Assembly (NCBI GenBank): GCA_047967505.1
Contig: CM106538.1
From: Dipteris shenzhenensis
Taxonomy: Eukaryota > Polypodiophyta > Polypodiopsida > Gleicheniales
DNA: 64,000 bases
Direction: 5' to 3' (one strand)
Part shown: positions 13,633-25,000 of the stretch, piece after piece
How the letters are laid out: each line of letters begins with the position of its first letter
Numbering within the stretch: the first letter of the stretch is position 1
Translations under genes and position numbers: made by a program
The notes under the pieces: generated by a model
Databases searched by the model: none
The model's input: only the letters and a program-made list of their open reading frames with translations
What the model was told of the DNA's origin: nothing

Positions 13633-14406
13633 ATGTCTAGGCAGTTCACGTTTGTTACCGAAACAAGAGCACAGGTGCAAGGTACATAGTTGCTTGACAA
13701 CCACGTTTTATGTTGACACGTTTAATAGTATAGTCACTCACTTTTTAGAAAATTGTAGATCCTGCGGGCTGGGGATCTCTGGAGAGCGCGCAACTGTTGT
13801 TGGATTTGCTTGAGCTGGAGAGCTACCTTGGGTAAGAACTGTGTACATTGTTTAATGCTTTATTTTTGTTAAAACAAAAGTTTTTTTGGATTATATTTGA
13901 GTGGGAAAACATGCTATTGTTTGTCTTTTAGGAGTATTCCTGATTCAAGGTTTCTAATGAATCTCCATGTCCACAATCCTTTGGATGGACGAGTCCATTT
14001 GGGATATTACGCTGTCCTGGCTTGCCGGCTTCATAGGGATGATGGACCATAGACCATCACTGTTCGCTGGCTGGGATACTATGAATGTGTGCGGACACGA
14101 ATTTTCTATCAAGGGCAAAATGGGGACTACACGTATACCTTTGTCAGCGTTGTTGACAGCCCTTTGTGTCTGAGTAAGTACTCTAAAGAATGAGTTGGGT
14201 TTTACCAACATACATGTATAAAAGTTTTATGGCTCAATAATTATAGTTCCTAAATTATCTTTCTATGTGATGCTGGTCCAGATACGATTGTTGGTACTCC
14301 GTTGTATGTTCGTAGCCGCGGTGGACGCGGCGGACGTGGTGGACGAACAATGAATGGCCGTCGCAGGCTTTTCCCTGCAGTACATGGCCGTAGACTTTTC
14401 CCTTAG
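13633..14406 (+). pseudogene. Helitron cargo gene, copy 1: four-exon small protein of unknown function
   Basis: Inferred exons are 13633-13674, 13749-13831, 13932-14173 and 14282-14406, all with GT...AG introns and matching phases. The product starts MSRQFTFVTETRAQ. It continues with a Leu-rich helix (SAQLLLDLLELESYLG) and a conserved core (HLGYYAVLAC, TITVRWLGYY, GQNGDYTYT), and ends in an Arg/Gly tail (RSRGGRGGRGGR) and HGRRLFP. The core pattern suggests a small beta-rich fold, possibly nucleic-acid binding given the RGG tail, but I recognise no family. An in-frame TAG at 14050 (CAG or CAA in other copies) breaks this copy. Retention of the exon structure in several units argues for a real gene carried by the Helitron. 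Confidence 0.6.
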
Positions 14407-14818
14407 GGATGTTTGTGTGTGTATTGTAGATTTTGTATGTTCAGTTATGACTTTATTTTGCGGCTGTGTATTTGGATATATCAATCAGTTCTTTGATGTA
14501 GCTATTGCATGTTCAGACATGTGACTGCACTTTTGGATGTTATTTTTTGAAGTACTCTGTCATAGAGAAGTTTTTTTTTGGATGTGGCGGATGTGGAGTA
14601 CATTATAGTGCATGGCCGTAGACTTTTCCCTTTAGGGATGTTTGTGTGTCTACTGTAGATTTTGTATGTTCAGTTATGATTTTGCATGCGGATGTGTATT
14701 TGGACATATCAATGAGTTCTCTGGTTTCACTTTTGGATGTAATATTTTGAAGTACTATGTCATAGACATTTTTTTTGGTTAGAATATGTTGCTGGTTTCA
14801 TACATTTTAGCATCTTAA

Positions 14819-14868
14819 GACCCAGTAGAGCGGGTCGCTAGCCCATCGTAGACGGGTCAGGTTACTCG
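14819..14868 (+). other. Internal Helitron 3' terminus (double hairpin)
   Basis: GACCC (14819) pairs with GGGTC (14832-14836). After GCTAG, CCCATC pairs with GACGGG, and then TCAGGTTACTCG ends at 14868. It has the form of a Helitron 3' subterminal hairpin and end, but is followed directly by another 3' unit. Confidence 0.7.
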
Positions 14869-16089
14869 AAAGAGTTTCACACGAAAGTGTTAGAAGCTGA
14901 AATCATTATTGGTACCAATGCTGGTGATAGAATGTTTATTCGAAGAATAACATTCATTCCGACCAACCTTAAACTTCCATTCGACATGAGGAGACGACAG
15001 GAGCGCAGGTGCAAGGTACATAGTTGCTTGACAACCATGTTTTGTGTTGACATGTTTAATGGTATAGTCACTCACTTTTAGAAAATTGCAGATCCTACGG
15101 GCTGGGGATCTCTGGAGAGCACGCAACTGTTATTGGATTTGCTTGAGCTCGAGAGCTACCTTGGGTAAGAATCATGTACATTGTTTGTTGCTTTATTTTT
15201 TTGTTAAAACAAAAGGTTTTTTTTCGATTATATGTGAGTGGGAAAACATGGTATTGTTTGTCTTTTAGGACTGTTCGTGATTCAAGGTTTCTAATGAATC
15301 TCCACATCCACAATCCTTTGGATGGACGAGTCCATTTGGGATATTACGCTGTCCTGGCTTGCTGGCTTCATAGGGATGATGGACCACAAACCATCACTGT
15401 TCGTTGGCTGGGATACTATGATTGTATGGGGACACAAATTTTATATCGAGGGCAAAATGGGGACTACACGTACACCTATGTGAGCATTGTTGACAGCCCT
15501 TTGCGTCTGAGTAAGTACTCTAAAGAATGAGTTGGGTTTTACCAACATACATGTATAAAAGTTTTATGGCTCAATAATTAATGTTCCTCAATTATCTTTC
15601 TATGTGATGCTGGTCCAGATACGATTGTTGGTACTCCGTTCGTAGCCACGGTGGACGCGCCGGATGCAGTGGACGTGGAGTGAATGGCCGTCGCAGGCTT
15701 TTCCGTGCAGTACATGGCCGCAGACTTTTCCCTTAGGGATGTTTGTGTCTATTGTAGATTTTGTATGTTTGGTTATGACTTTATTTTGCGGCTATGTATT
15801 TGGATATATCAATCAGTTCTTTAGGCTTTTCCCTATAGTACATGGCCACAGACTTTTTCCTTTAGGGATGTTTATGTGTCTATTGTAGATTTTGTATGTT
15901 CAGTTATGACTTTGTATACGGATGTGTATTTGGACATATCAATGAGTTCTCTGGTTTCACTTTCGGATGTAATATTTTGAAGTACTATGCCATAGACATT
16001 TAGAATATGTTGCTGGTTTCAGACATTTTAGCATCTTGAGACCTGGCGGAGCGGGTTGCTAGCCCGTCGTAGATGGGTCAAGTTACTCG
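14869..16089 (+). repeat. Helitron 3' array, unit 2
   Basis: It begins aaagagtttcacacg like unit 1. It jumps from about 14997 (matching 13046) to the equivalent of about 13662, so the helicase end and cargo exon 1 are missing. It ends in the hairpin terminus at 16041-16089 (agacctggcggagcggg ... caagttactcg). Confidence 0.85.
15082..15683 (+). pseudogene. Helitron cargo gene, copy 2 (exons 2-4)
   Basis: Exon 2 starts at 15082, exon 3 is 15269-15510 and exon 4 is 15619-15683. Exon 3 is fully open and encodes the core without the stop seen in copy 1 (GPQTITVRWLGYYDC). The first exon is lost in the unit's internal deletion. A small deletion in exon 4 shifts the frame, so the RGG tail is replaced by a short different end. 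Confidence 0.55.
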
Positions 16090-17101
16090 AAAGAGTTTCA
16101 CACGAAAGTGTTAGAAGCTAAAATCATTATTGGTACCAATGCTGGTGATAGAACGTTTATTTGAAGGATAACATTCATTTTGAAGGATAACATTCATTCC
16201 GACCAACCTTAAACTTCCATTCGACATGAGGAGACGGCAATTTCCTATCTGATTAGCATTTGGCATGACAATCAATAAGTCACAGGGCCAAACATTGTCT
16301 ATTTTGGGGGCTGTACTTGGCGACACCGGTATTTAGTCATGGCCATCAATGCGTGGCATTTTCACATATCTGAGCATCAAACACTAGGGATCTCTGGAGA
16401 GCACGCAACTGTTGTTGGATTTGCTTGAGCTAGAGAGCTACCTTGGGTAAGAACCGTGTACATTGTTTGTTGCTTTATTTTTGTTAAAACAAAAGTTTTT
16501 ATTTGAGTGGGAAGACATGCTATTGTTTGTCTTTTAGGACTGTTCCTGATTCAAGGTTTCCAATGAATCTCCACGCCCATAATCGTTTGGATGGACGAGT
16601 CCATTCGGGATATTACACTATCCTAGATTGCCGGCTCAATAATTATAGTTCCCAAATTATCTTTCTGTGTGATGCTGGCCTAGATACGATTGTTGGTACC
16701 CCATTGTATTTTCATAGCCGCGGTGGATGTGGCGAACGTCGCAGGCTTTTCCCTGCAGTACATGGCCGCAGACTTTTCCCTTAGGGATGTTTGTGTGTCT
16801 GTTGTAGATTTTGTATGTTCAGTTATGACTTTATTTGCGGCTATGTATTTGGATATATCAATCAGTTGTTTGATGTAGCTATTGCATGTTTAGACATGTG
16901 ATTGCACTTTTGGATGTGATATTTTTGAAGTACTCTATCATAGAGAAATTTTTTTGGGACGTGGCAGATGTGGAGTACATGGTCGGCGCAGGCTTTTTCC
17001 CTATAGTACATGGCCGCAGACTTTTCCGTTTAGGGATGTTTGTGTGTCTATTGTAGATTTTGTATGTTCAGTTATGACTTTGTTTGCGGATGTGTATTTG
17101 G
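16090..17101 (+). repeat. Helitron 3' array, unit 3 (most degraded)
   Basis: It starts aaagagtttcacacg. It keeps part of the helicase end, cargo exon 2 (about 16386-16447) and the first part of exon 3 (from about 16540), then jumps to the equivalent of the following intron. It lacks the terminal hairpin, because unit 4 begins immediately after tgtatttgg at 17101. It also has a short internal duplication (ttgaaggataacattcatt twice, near 16160-16197). Confidence 0.8.
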
Positions 17102-17815
17102 AAAGAGTTTCACACGAAAGTGTTAGAAGCTGAAATCATTACTGGTACCAATGCTGGTGATAGAACGTTTATTCGGAGGATAACATTCATTCCGACCAAC
17201 CTTAAACTCCCATTCGACATGAGGAGACAGTAATTTCCTATCCGATTGGCATTTGGCATGACAATCAATAAGCCACAGGGCCAAACATTGTTTATTTTGG
17301 GGCTGTACTTGGCGACACCGGTATTCAATCATGGCCAACTATACGTGGCATTTTCACATATCCGAGCATCAAACGCTGTTACTTAAGGTTTTCATTTTGC
17401 AGAGTGCGTCTGATGCCAGGGGCGAGGAGATGGATAATACTTCTACCACAAATGTTGTGTACAAGGAAGTTTTGTAATTGGCAACAGCAAGAGCCTAGGA
17501 GTATGACATTGCTCTTTCAAGCCCTCTTGAGACTTTCTTGGGTGGCAAATCTTCATTTCGGTAATCTTTGTATAGCTTTTTTAAAACTTCTTTCAATATT
17601 CCAACTGTCATAGGTCTTCGGGAATGTTGGCTATTTACAGAAATATGAACTGAGACGTAATATTTCATGACTTTGTCCTTGATAATGTTTGGATTTCATT
17701 TTTCATTTGAGTCATGGGTTTGCAATATACTACAGCCTATTTTCTCTTCAAGCCTATTGTTTTTTTCCAGTATATGTAGATTGACACGTGCGTTCTTTTT
17801 TTGCAATGCGATAGG

Positions 17816-18216
17816 ATGCCTAGGCAGTTCATGTTTGTCATCGAAACAGGAGCGCGAGTCCATTTGGGATATTACGCTGTCCTGGCTTGCTGGCTTCATA
17901 GGGATGATGGACCACAGACCATCACTGTTCGCTGGCTGGGATACTATGAATGTGTGGGGACACGATTTTTCTATCGAGGGCAAAATGGGGACTACACGTA
18001 CACCTATGTGAGCATTGTTGACAGCCCTTTGCGTCTGAGTAAGTACTCTAAAGAATGAGTTGGGTTTTACCAACATACATGTATAAAAGTTTTATGGCTC
18101 AATAATTATAGTTCCTCAATTATCTTTCTATGTGATGCTGGTCCAGATACGATTGCTGGTACTCCATTGTATGTTCGTAGCCGTGGTGCACGCGCGGACA
18201 CGGTGGACGTGGAGTG
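17816..18216 (+). CDS. Helitron cargo gene, copy 4: two-exon shortened version, open
   Basis: A deletion fuses exon 1 directly to the middle of exon 3 in frame (MPRQFMFVIETGARVHLGYY, 17816-18038). With the last exon at 18147-18216 the predicted product is about 97 residues with no internal stop. It keeps the core TITVRWLGYYECVG and YRGQNGDYTYTYVS, but loses the Leu-rich helix and has a frameshifted tail. Whether it is expressed is unknown. Confidence 0.4.
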
Positions 18217-18687
18217 AATGGCCGTCGCAAGCTTTTCCGTGCAGTACATGGCCGTAGACTTTTCCCTTAGGGATGTTTGTGTGTCTATTGTAGATTTTGT
18301 ATGTTCAGTTATGACTTTATTTGTGGCTGTGTATTTGGATATATCAATCAGTTTTTTGATGTAGCTATTGCATGTTCAGACATGTGTCTGCACTTTTGGA
18401 TGTGATATTTTGAAGTACTCTGTCATACCGAATTTTTTTTTGGACATGGTGGATGTGGAGTACATGGTTGACGCAAGCTTTTCCCTATAGTACATGGCCG
18501 CAGACTTTTCCCTTTAGGGATGTTTGTGTGTCTATTGTAGATTTTGTATGTTCAGTTATGACATTGTATGCGGATGTGTATTTGGACATATCAATGAGTT
18601 CTCTGATTTTACTTTCGGATGTAATATTTTGAAGTACTATGTCATAGACATTTTTTTTTGGTTAGAATATGTTGCTGGTTTCAGACA

Positions 18688-18715
18688 ACCCGTCGTAGAC
18701 GGGTCAAGTTACTCG
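18688..18715 (+). other. Outer 3' terminus of the Helitron
   Basis: A perfect 7-bp hairpin, ACCCGTC-GTA-GACGGGT (18688-18704), is followed by CAAGTTACTCG to 18715, then T. The position matches Helitron 3' ends, but the final bases are CTCG rather than the usual CTRR. Confidence 0.75.
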
Positions 18716-18722
18716 TGCTTCT

Positions 18723-18775
18723 AATACACTTGTCATGTTGACTATTTGTCCATGTTCAAATTTGACAAGTGTATT
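18723..18775. repeat. 13-bp perfect inverted repeat between Helitron end and host gene
   Basis: AATACACTTGTCA (18723-18735) and TGACAAGTGTATT (18763-18775) are separated by 27 bp. It lies 20 bp before the proposed start codon of the AAED1-like gene and could be a foldback in its 5' leader or promoter. Confidence 0.7.
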
Positions 18776-18795
18776 GGTTTCTATCTTGAGAAGCT

Positions 18796-19015
18796 ATGGC
18801 TATGGCTATGGCGACCGACGCCGTTGCACTCCATGGCTGCGTAGCCTCTCTTTCTAGGCCACCATATTTGCATCGTCGGATTCCAGCGACTCGGAGAAGC
18901 CTCCTTGCCCAAGCCAACATGCTCGAGTCCTTGCGGTTCTCCCCAAGTCATGACAATCTTCATCCGCGGCCTCACGTTTCAATCGAAGCCAGCCAGTCGC
19001 CCCCTATCCCTGAAG
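18796..19015 (+). CDS. AAED1: AAED1-like exon 1 (transit peptide)
   Basis: The start is ATG 18796, the first of three in-frame ATGs ([10 protein letters not shown]). The peptide is rich in Arg, Ser, Ala and Pro and poor in acidic residues, as expected of a plastid transit peptide. The donor is GAAG|gttgat, and the single overhanging base completes Glu with exon 2. The start is only 80 bp from the Helitron end. Confidence 0.65.
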
Positions 19016-22000
19016 GTTGATATCTTCCCAATGTACATTTATCTGGCTTATCTGTTTGTTTGTGATGTTCATCTACTTTCACTCCGTTAGCAACTGTTGA
19101 AGCTCTGTGTTCTCATGAGTAGCTCCGTCTTCAAGATTTTGACTTCAGACATATTGTCTAATATATGCTGACTGAGGTATTTCAAAGGAAATTGAAGTCG
19201 ATTCAATTGAGGTTTCACTGAGCGGGATCGTTATTAATAAGGAGTGTATACTTCTCTGAAGTAGTAACACTGAAGCTCAGTCTGCTGTATGAGGCGAAAT
19301 TTTTAATAATGAGTGTCTACTTTTCTGAAGTAGCAACACTGAAGTTCCGTCTGCTGTACGGGCTGAGTTTCCTCCCTATCTTTTCGTGGGAGTATTAGAA
19401 ATTTTGTCGACATTTTAACTGTGGAGCAAGTAACATCGCAAGTAACATACATTTTCCTTCTCTTGAGGGCCACGGCATTCCCTCCTCTGCTTCATCACTT
19501 GACCTCAACTGAAAGCGCCTTTGTGTGCATCAGGAATTGATGCATACTCTTCCTTGAAAAATGATATGCCCATGTTTTTGCGTCCGCTGTCAGCCATGAT
19601 AAGATGCCTTGGGTAAGCTATTTTCTTCTTTTCTTGAACTTTTAGAACATTAGCTGCGGCTCAGAAGGAGTGGATCGTAACGCCAACTGATACTAAAGGG
19701 TTATTGCACATGCTGATGGAATGGCAAAATCAGCCTGAAAGTAACATCAGTTATGAGTTTTGTTATTTGAAACTGTATTTAAGGCCTTAAGGATAACGTA
19801 ATCATCAATGAGACTATCCATCCAGAGTAAATAATATTTGCTTTTTACTATTATTTATTCAGACCTTTATAGTCCACGGGTAGTATCCTTTTTACCCTCA
19901 AAATGATTGGGGAGATTTTTGGGGACAAATATGTCTTAAATGAATGTATTCCTATAATTGCTGGTCAATTTCATCATCTTTTTTAAGGTGCTGTCTTATA
20001 CGTTGTTTAAAAAATCGGCTGATGCCATGCTCCTTTGAGGTGGAAATCCATAAGGTAACTCAGGTGGAAATACATCCAAAAGTTCCGCTAGCGAACTTTA
20101 CAGTAGTAGTGTCTTTTCAGAATCCTCTAACAAGGGCTATCAACGTAGCTTTAAACCTGCCTTTGAACAAACCACCAGGTGCACCTTTGTTGCCATGCCA
20201 CATGATGGTATCGTCATACGTGTTTCGCAAAGTGAACCACATTCTCAAGGAATGACATTTTATTACGGTGAACCTTGTTCTGATAGTCTCACGTTTCAAT
20301 CGATGCATGATGACCATTAAGAACTCTTAGATGATGACCATTAATGGTTCCACGCATGAGTAATATGTCATGCAGACCAAGCATCAATGTAAGTTAACCA
20401 CAATTATCACAAAACACGCTGGTACTATTCAAGCCAATGCTTGAAACTTAAGCAAACATACCTAGTATGGAGACTTTTGCTATGTGCATCGCTTTACCTT
20501 TCCCTTGATCAATGTTCTTTTTCAGGGCCACAAAGATACACTGTTTGGTAATATGCCCAGCCTTGTGGCATTTGAAATAGAGAGACTACCTCCAATCTTT
20601 GGACGAGTCCCCAACCGAGTCCTTCCACTTTGCTTGTGAGGGAAGTTTACAGCGGGTGTTGTATTGGTGGAGGCCCTATTCGCTTGGTTATTTCGGTGGC
20701 AACCTTTAAATCTGCCTTCAAACAAACCACCAGGTGCACCTTTGTCGCCATGCAACATGATGCTATTGTCATACATGTTTGCAAATTGAACCACATTCTC
20801 AAGGGATGACATTTTATTACGGTGAACCTCATTCTAATAGTCTCGTGGGAGACCATATAGTAGAACAGTCGCCAAACCCGTGTTAGGAAATGGAGTCAAG
20901 TTGAGCGAGTTTTATGTGTGTTTTAGTCTAGTGTGTCCTCTGGATGCCACGTGTCATATTGGGAGGTATCCCATATGCACTTTGGTATTCTAGTGTCTAG
21001 TGTCTAGATTATATGAGGCTGTACTTGAGATGTGTGTCACACCCTAGGAGTCAACATCAAGCTTTCTCAATGTAAGTCTTTCATTGATTTAGTACTTTCA
21101 TTTCTCTTTCAGTTCTTTCCATTTCCATTTCCATTCCCATTCGTTGCTTTCCATTTGCATTCGTTGCTTTCCTCTTCCTCTTCCTACCCTACCTCCTCTC
21201 CCTATTCCTCTATACTCCCAACATATGGTATCAGAGCCAGCTCTCCTCTTCCTTTCTCCTTGCTTCTCTAAGGGAATGAGGTTGAGGGAGGCCAAAGGAA
21301 GCTACTCTCCCTCTTTCCTTATGGAGAGTCCACTTTAGCCTCTTCATCGCCTTCTTCTCCTTCACCATGACCTCTTCCCCTCATGGACAATCTTCACTTG
21401 GTTGTGCAAAGCTTTGTCATCACTTTTGCTGTGAGTATCGATTCAATGGCTGCTGTCGCCGGTCGTGGGTATTCGTGGTTGCAGCGTGGAGAAGTCGCAC
21501 TGTGCGCTGCGTTGGTTGCTGCGTGGAGACCTCGTGATTGCTGCGTTGGCTGCTACATGGAGCTGATTCATTCCTGCGACGTGGAGAAGACACATTGGAG
21601 CTGCAAACATTTTCAGCAAGATGACTACTGTGTGGAGCTGTAAAGTGTCGTTTGGAGGCTGTTTCCAGACTGTTCGTGGCATGAAGAATCTCGGGCTACT
21701 GCAATTCATGGAGCTGGTCATCATTTTTTCTGCTACTTGTTGAGTTGGGGATAGAAATTCAGAGATTTCCACCAAACATTAAGGTCGGCCAAACATTAAG
21801 GTCGGCATATTCCGCTTCTTTTCCGCTTCACCTTTTATGAAATGGAGTCTTCTAAGTCTATTATTATCATTGATAAATTCTCGGGTGTTACTAGTAGCTA
21901 AGCTCGCGTGTGAGCCTGGAGCTTGAAGCTCTGTGCGAGGAAGAAGAAGCTTTGTTGGGTGACTTTACATGCATCTTGGTGTGCAGAGACCATTTAGAAA

Positions 22001-25000
22001 CCTTTGGAAATTTCTCTGAGTGGTTTTTTGCAAGTCTGCAGGTGGTTTTGGAGGAAAAATACATTTTTTGATGATTCTCCTATTCCTTTCGACGGACTGA
22101 GAGTCCGGAATGACCTACAGAGGCAAGCATTGCCTGCTTTTGGTGTCCATTGCACTTCGAGAGTTCAAAAATCCCTTCATTCTTGAATTTGGGATCATTT
22201 CATTTGATTTCTGACTCACTGTCTCTACTTCAACATTTCTATGTCAGTGTGTTGGAACTCAAGTTTGAAGCAACCATTCGCAGATCTATAAGTTTTGGTG
22301 GACTCAAGAGGTCCTAAAAACTTCTATTTTTCTCATCATTTGCACTCTAGTGATGTTTACAAACAGATCTATTTGCAAAAATGTTTTTTGGTCCGTGTGT
22401 TGGACTCGGTGATTGGGACCACGGTTTTCAAAACCGTATGTTCCATTGTGTTCCAGAGACCCAAAAACCCCTACTTGTCAGCTATTGCGTGATTTCGTGG
22501 AGATTTAGAGGACTTCCGTCTTTGACACATTGAATTGTCTATTTCTCTATCAAAAATCCATTCAAAGCGTAACACTTACCCATCGGCACAAGCAATCAGA
22601 GAGAGAAGGGAATACACAACACGACAGAGAAAAGCACCAGATCAAGAATGATCGGCCATGTTCCATTCATCCATTAAGACAACCCATTTCGATTACACTT
22701 ACAATAGCTATCAACCGATCTTGGTCTAGGTGCTGCCAAGTGTGGCCTCCGCTCATGACACATCGGATCCATGTGTCGCTTCGTTAGAGCTGTTAGATAT
22801 CAATGCTCCACTCTCGTGTAACTACGCGGGAATCAGCTAACTCTACTTGTAAGCCCCCCATATGAGGAGAAGGCATTTGAGTAGCTCGGTTATTCGGTAG
22901 GTCCTGGTTTGGACACCAGATGGGGGCCATGTGTGGCCTGATGGCTGGACGGCTTCAGATAGAGTTGGCACACCGTCAACTAGGCTACATGCAAGTGCGG
23001 GAAGGCATCCCTTGACTGACCGCACTGAGGGTAGATGGAGCATTTTTCGGGGCAGCCCACTCTCGGGTTGTGGGGCCCGTTTGGAGCCTTAGATGATCCC
23101 GGATGGTTGTGGGCCGAACGGATACTGTAGGTTAGTTGCTCTGTTTTGCGCACCGGTTCTATCGTATGGTCGGTGGCCTATTTCGGGACCGACCCCCAGT
23201 CGACTGTTTTGGGTGGACTGGGTCGGCCACCCAATTGAGCCTAACCGACTACGACTGGTGGCTATATAAGAGCAAGCCCGTGAAGCCCATTTCATCACTG
23301 GCTACAGTAACCTTGATTCCTTAGCATTCAGCCTCCGTCTTCTACTGTTTCCAGCACGCCATCGAAGCTTCTTTCACAGGAGCGCACGGTTGGGAGGCAG
23401 TGCCATTTATTGTATCAATTCTACAGTAATCAAATTTTTGATTCTCCATACTATCTTGTTTTCTCTCTTGCGTACGAGATCCTGTTATCTGTTGAGCACA
23501 TACGTTGTATTATTTTCTTACATGGTATCAGAGCATGGACTCTAGCAAGAAGATTTGGTAGTGTGTTTCTGTTTGCGAGCAGATTGTGAGAGATGGCCTA
23601 GCCCGCAAGACTGCGAATCCCACTGTTTGGCGAAAGCGGAAAGTTGGACGGCTCTAACTATCCTCTCTGGAAGTTCAAGATGAAGACCATCCTAAGCGCA
23701 TATGAGCTTTGGGACACTGCTACTGGGGTGGACGTGAGGCCGGTTCCGAGATCGAATCTAGCCAATGCAGGACAACAGATAGTACCAACTGCGGATGAGA
23801 TTCTCGCGTGGACAAGAAGAAATGCAGATGCGCTGTGTTCTATTGTCTGCAGTGTTAGTGATTCCGTCATGGCGTTAATTCAACATGTCACCACAGCGGA
23901 GGAGCATGGACGGTCTTGAAAAATCAGTACGAGACCACAAATCAGACGCGGATTCAGAATTTGGAGACTCAACTCGCGAATGAAAAGTTGTTTGAGTCTG
24001 AAGCGGCAGAGAAGTTCATCACCAGGGTGAAGAATCTGCGCGATCAGATGACTGCAATTGGCATCACCATCACCAGCGAGAATCTAGCACGAAGGTGCAT
24101 ATGGATTCTCCCACCAAAGTACGACGGTCTTGTTACGGCGCTGAATACGCAGAACAGAAATCCGCCCCTCAACTTTGAGGATTTCAGCGCGATGCTTCTG
24201 GAGGAGGTGAATCTTCTGGCTGTTTATTCTAGTGTCTAGTGTCTAGATTATATGAGGCTGTACTTGTGTTGTGTGTCACATCCTAGGAGTCAATATCAAG
24301 CTTTCTCAATGTAAGTCTTTCATTGATTTAGTACTTTTATTTCTCTTTCAGTTCTTTCCATGTCTATTTCCATCAGTTGCATTCTTTGCTCAGAATCAAT
24401 TCATTATTACATGCCTCTAATTTGCGACCTTGCTCCACTGTGAGCCCTCAGACAATCATCTAGCTTATCAATGAGCAGACCAAATAGTGTTGGTGAGAGA
24501 GTCATCCTTGCTTGCCGCCTATATCACTGCATATAGTGACCTTTTTGCCAGAGTGAGTGCCGTACCGCCAACACCTTGTCGTAGATTCGAAGCGTGGCTT
24601 CCCTTAGGTCTTGGGACGTGGGAGACCCCTAGTTCTGTTATTCGTGCCCAAAGCTTCTCTCTAGGGACTGTGTCGAATTCCTTCTTGAAGTCTACAAAGC
24701 AGCAATATAGAGCATTGTCTTTACCCATTGCTCCTGCTGCTACTGCTCTTGTTGTGACTAGGTGGTCCACCGTAGAATGCCTGGGCCTCAAACCTGCTTG
24801 GGATAGTGGCCTTGCCCTAGTGCTTTCTGCCCATTCACTCATTTTCTATACCAAGTTCGTGCCTGTCCCCCTTTGAATATGGAAACTATTTGGTTGGTTT
24901 GCTGCTCTTGTGAGAACCCCTCCTTTATTTCCCTGTTAATTACTATTGTAAGCATCTCTCTTGTTTTGTGTCCCCCCTATTTTGACTTTTTTGCGAGGAG

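Larger units (their letters stand above)
12924..14868 (+). repeat. Helitron 3' array, unit 1 (native copy)
   Basis: It runs from aaagagtttcacac inside the helicase domain through the helicase C-terminus, the cargo gene and the terminal hairpins to gttactcg at 14868. It is the longest unit and is contiguous with the rest of the element. Confidence 0.85.
8077..18715 (+). mobile_element. Helitron (rolling-circle transposon) with tandemly repeated 3' end
   Basis: It contains a Rep/helicase coding region (8077-13315), a small spliced cargo gene, and a 3' terminus made of GC-rich hairpins followed by TTACTCG at 18715. The same terminus appears twice inside the element, at 14868 and 16089. Both times it is followed directly by the helicase-derived sequence aaagagtttcacac, so the 3' part is an array. 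The left end given is only the start of the Rep coding region; the true 5' end was not found. The protein-coding part is decayed. Confidence 0.85.
17102..18715 (+). repeat. Helitron 3' array, unit 4 (terminal)
   Basis: It begins aaagagtttcacacg, retains the helicase C-terminus region including the CAG codon that is a stop in unit 1, and ends at the outer Helitron terminus. Confidence 0.85.
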
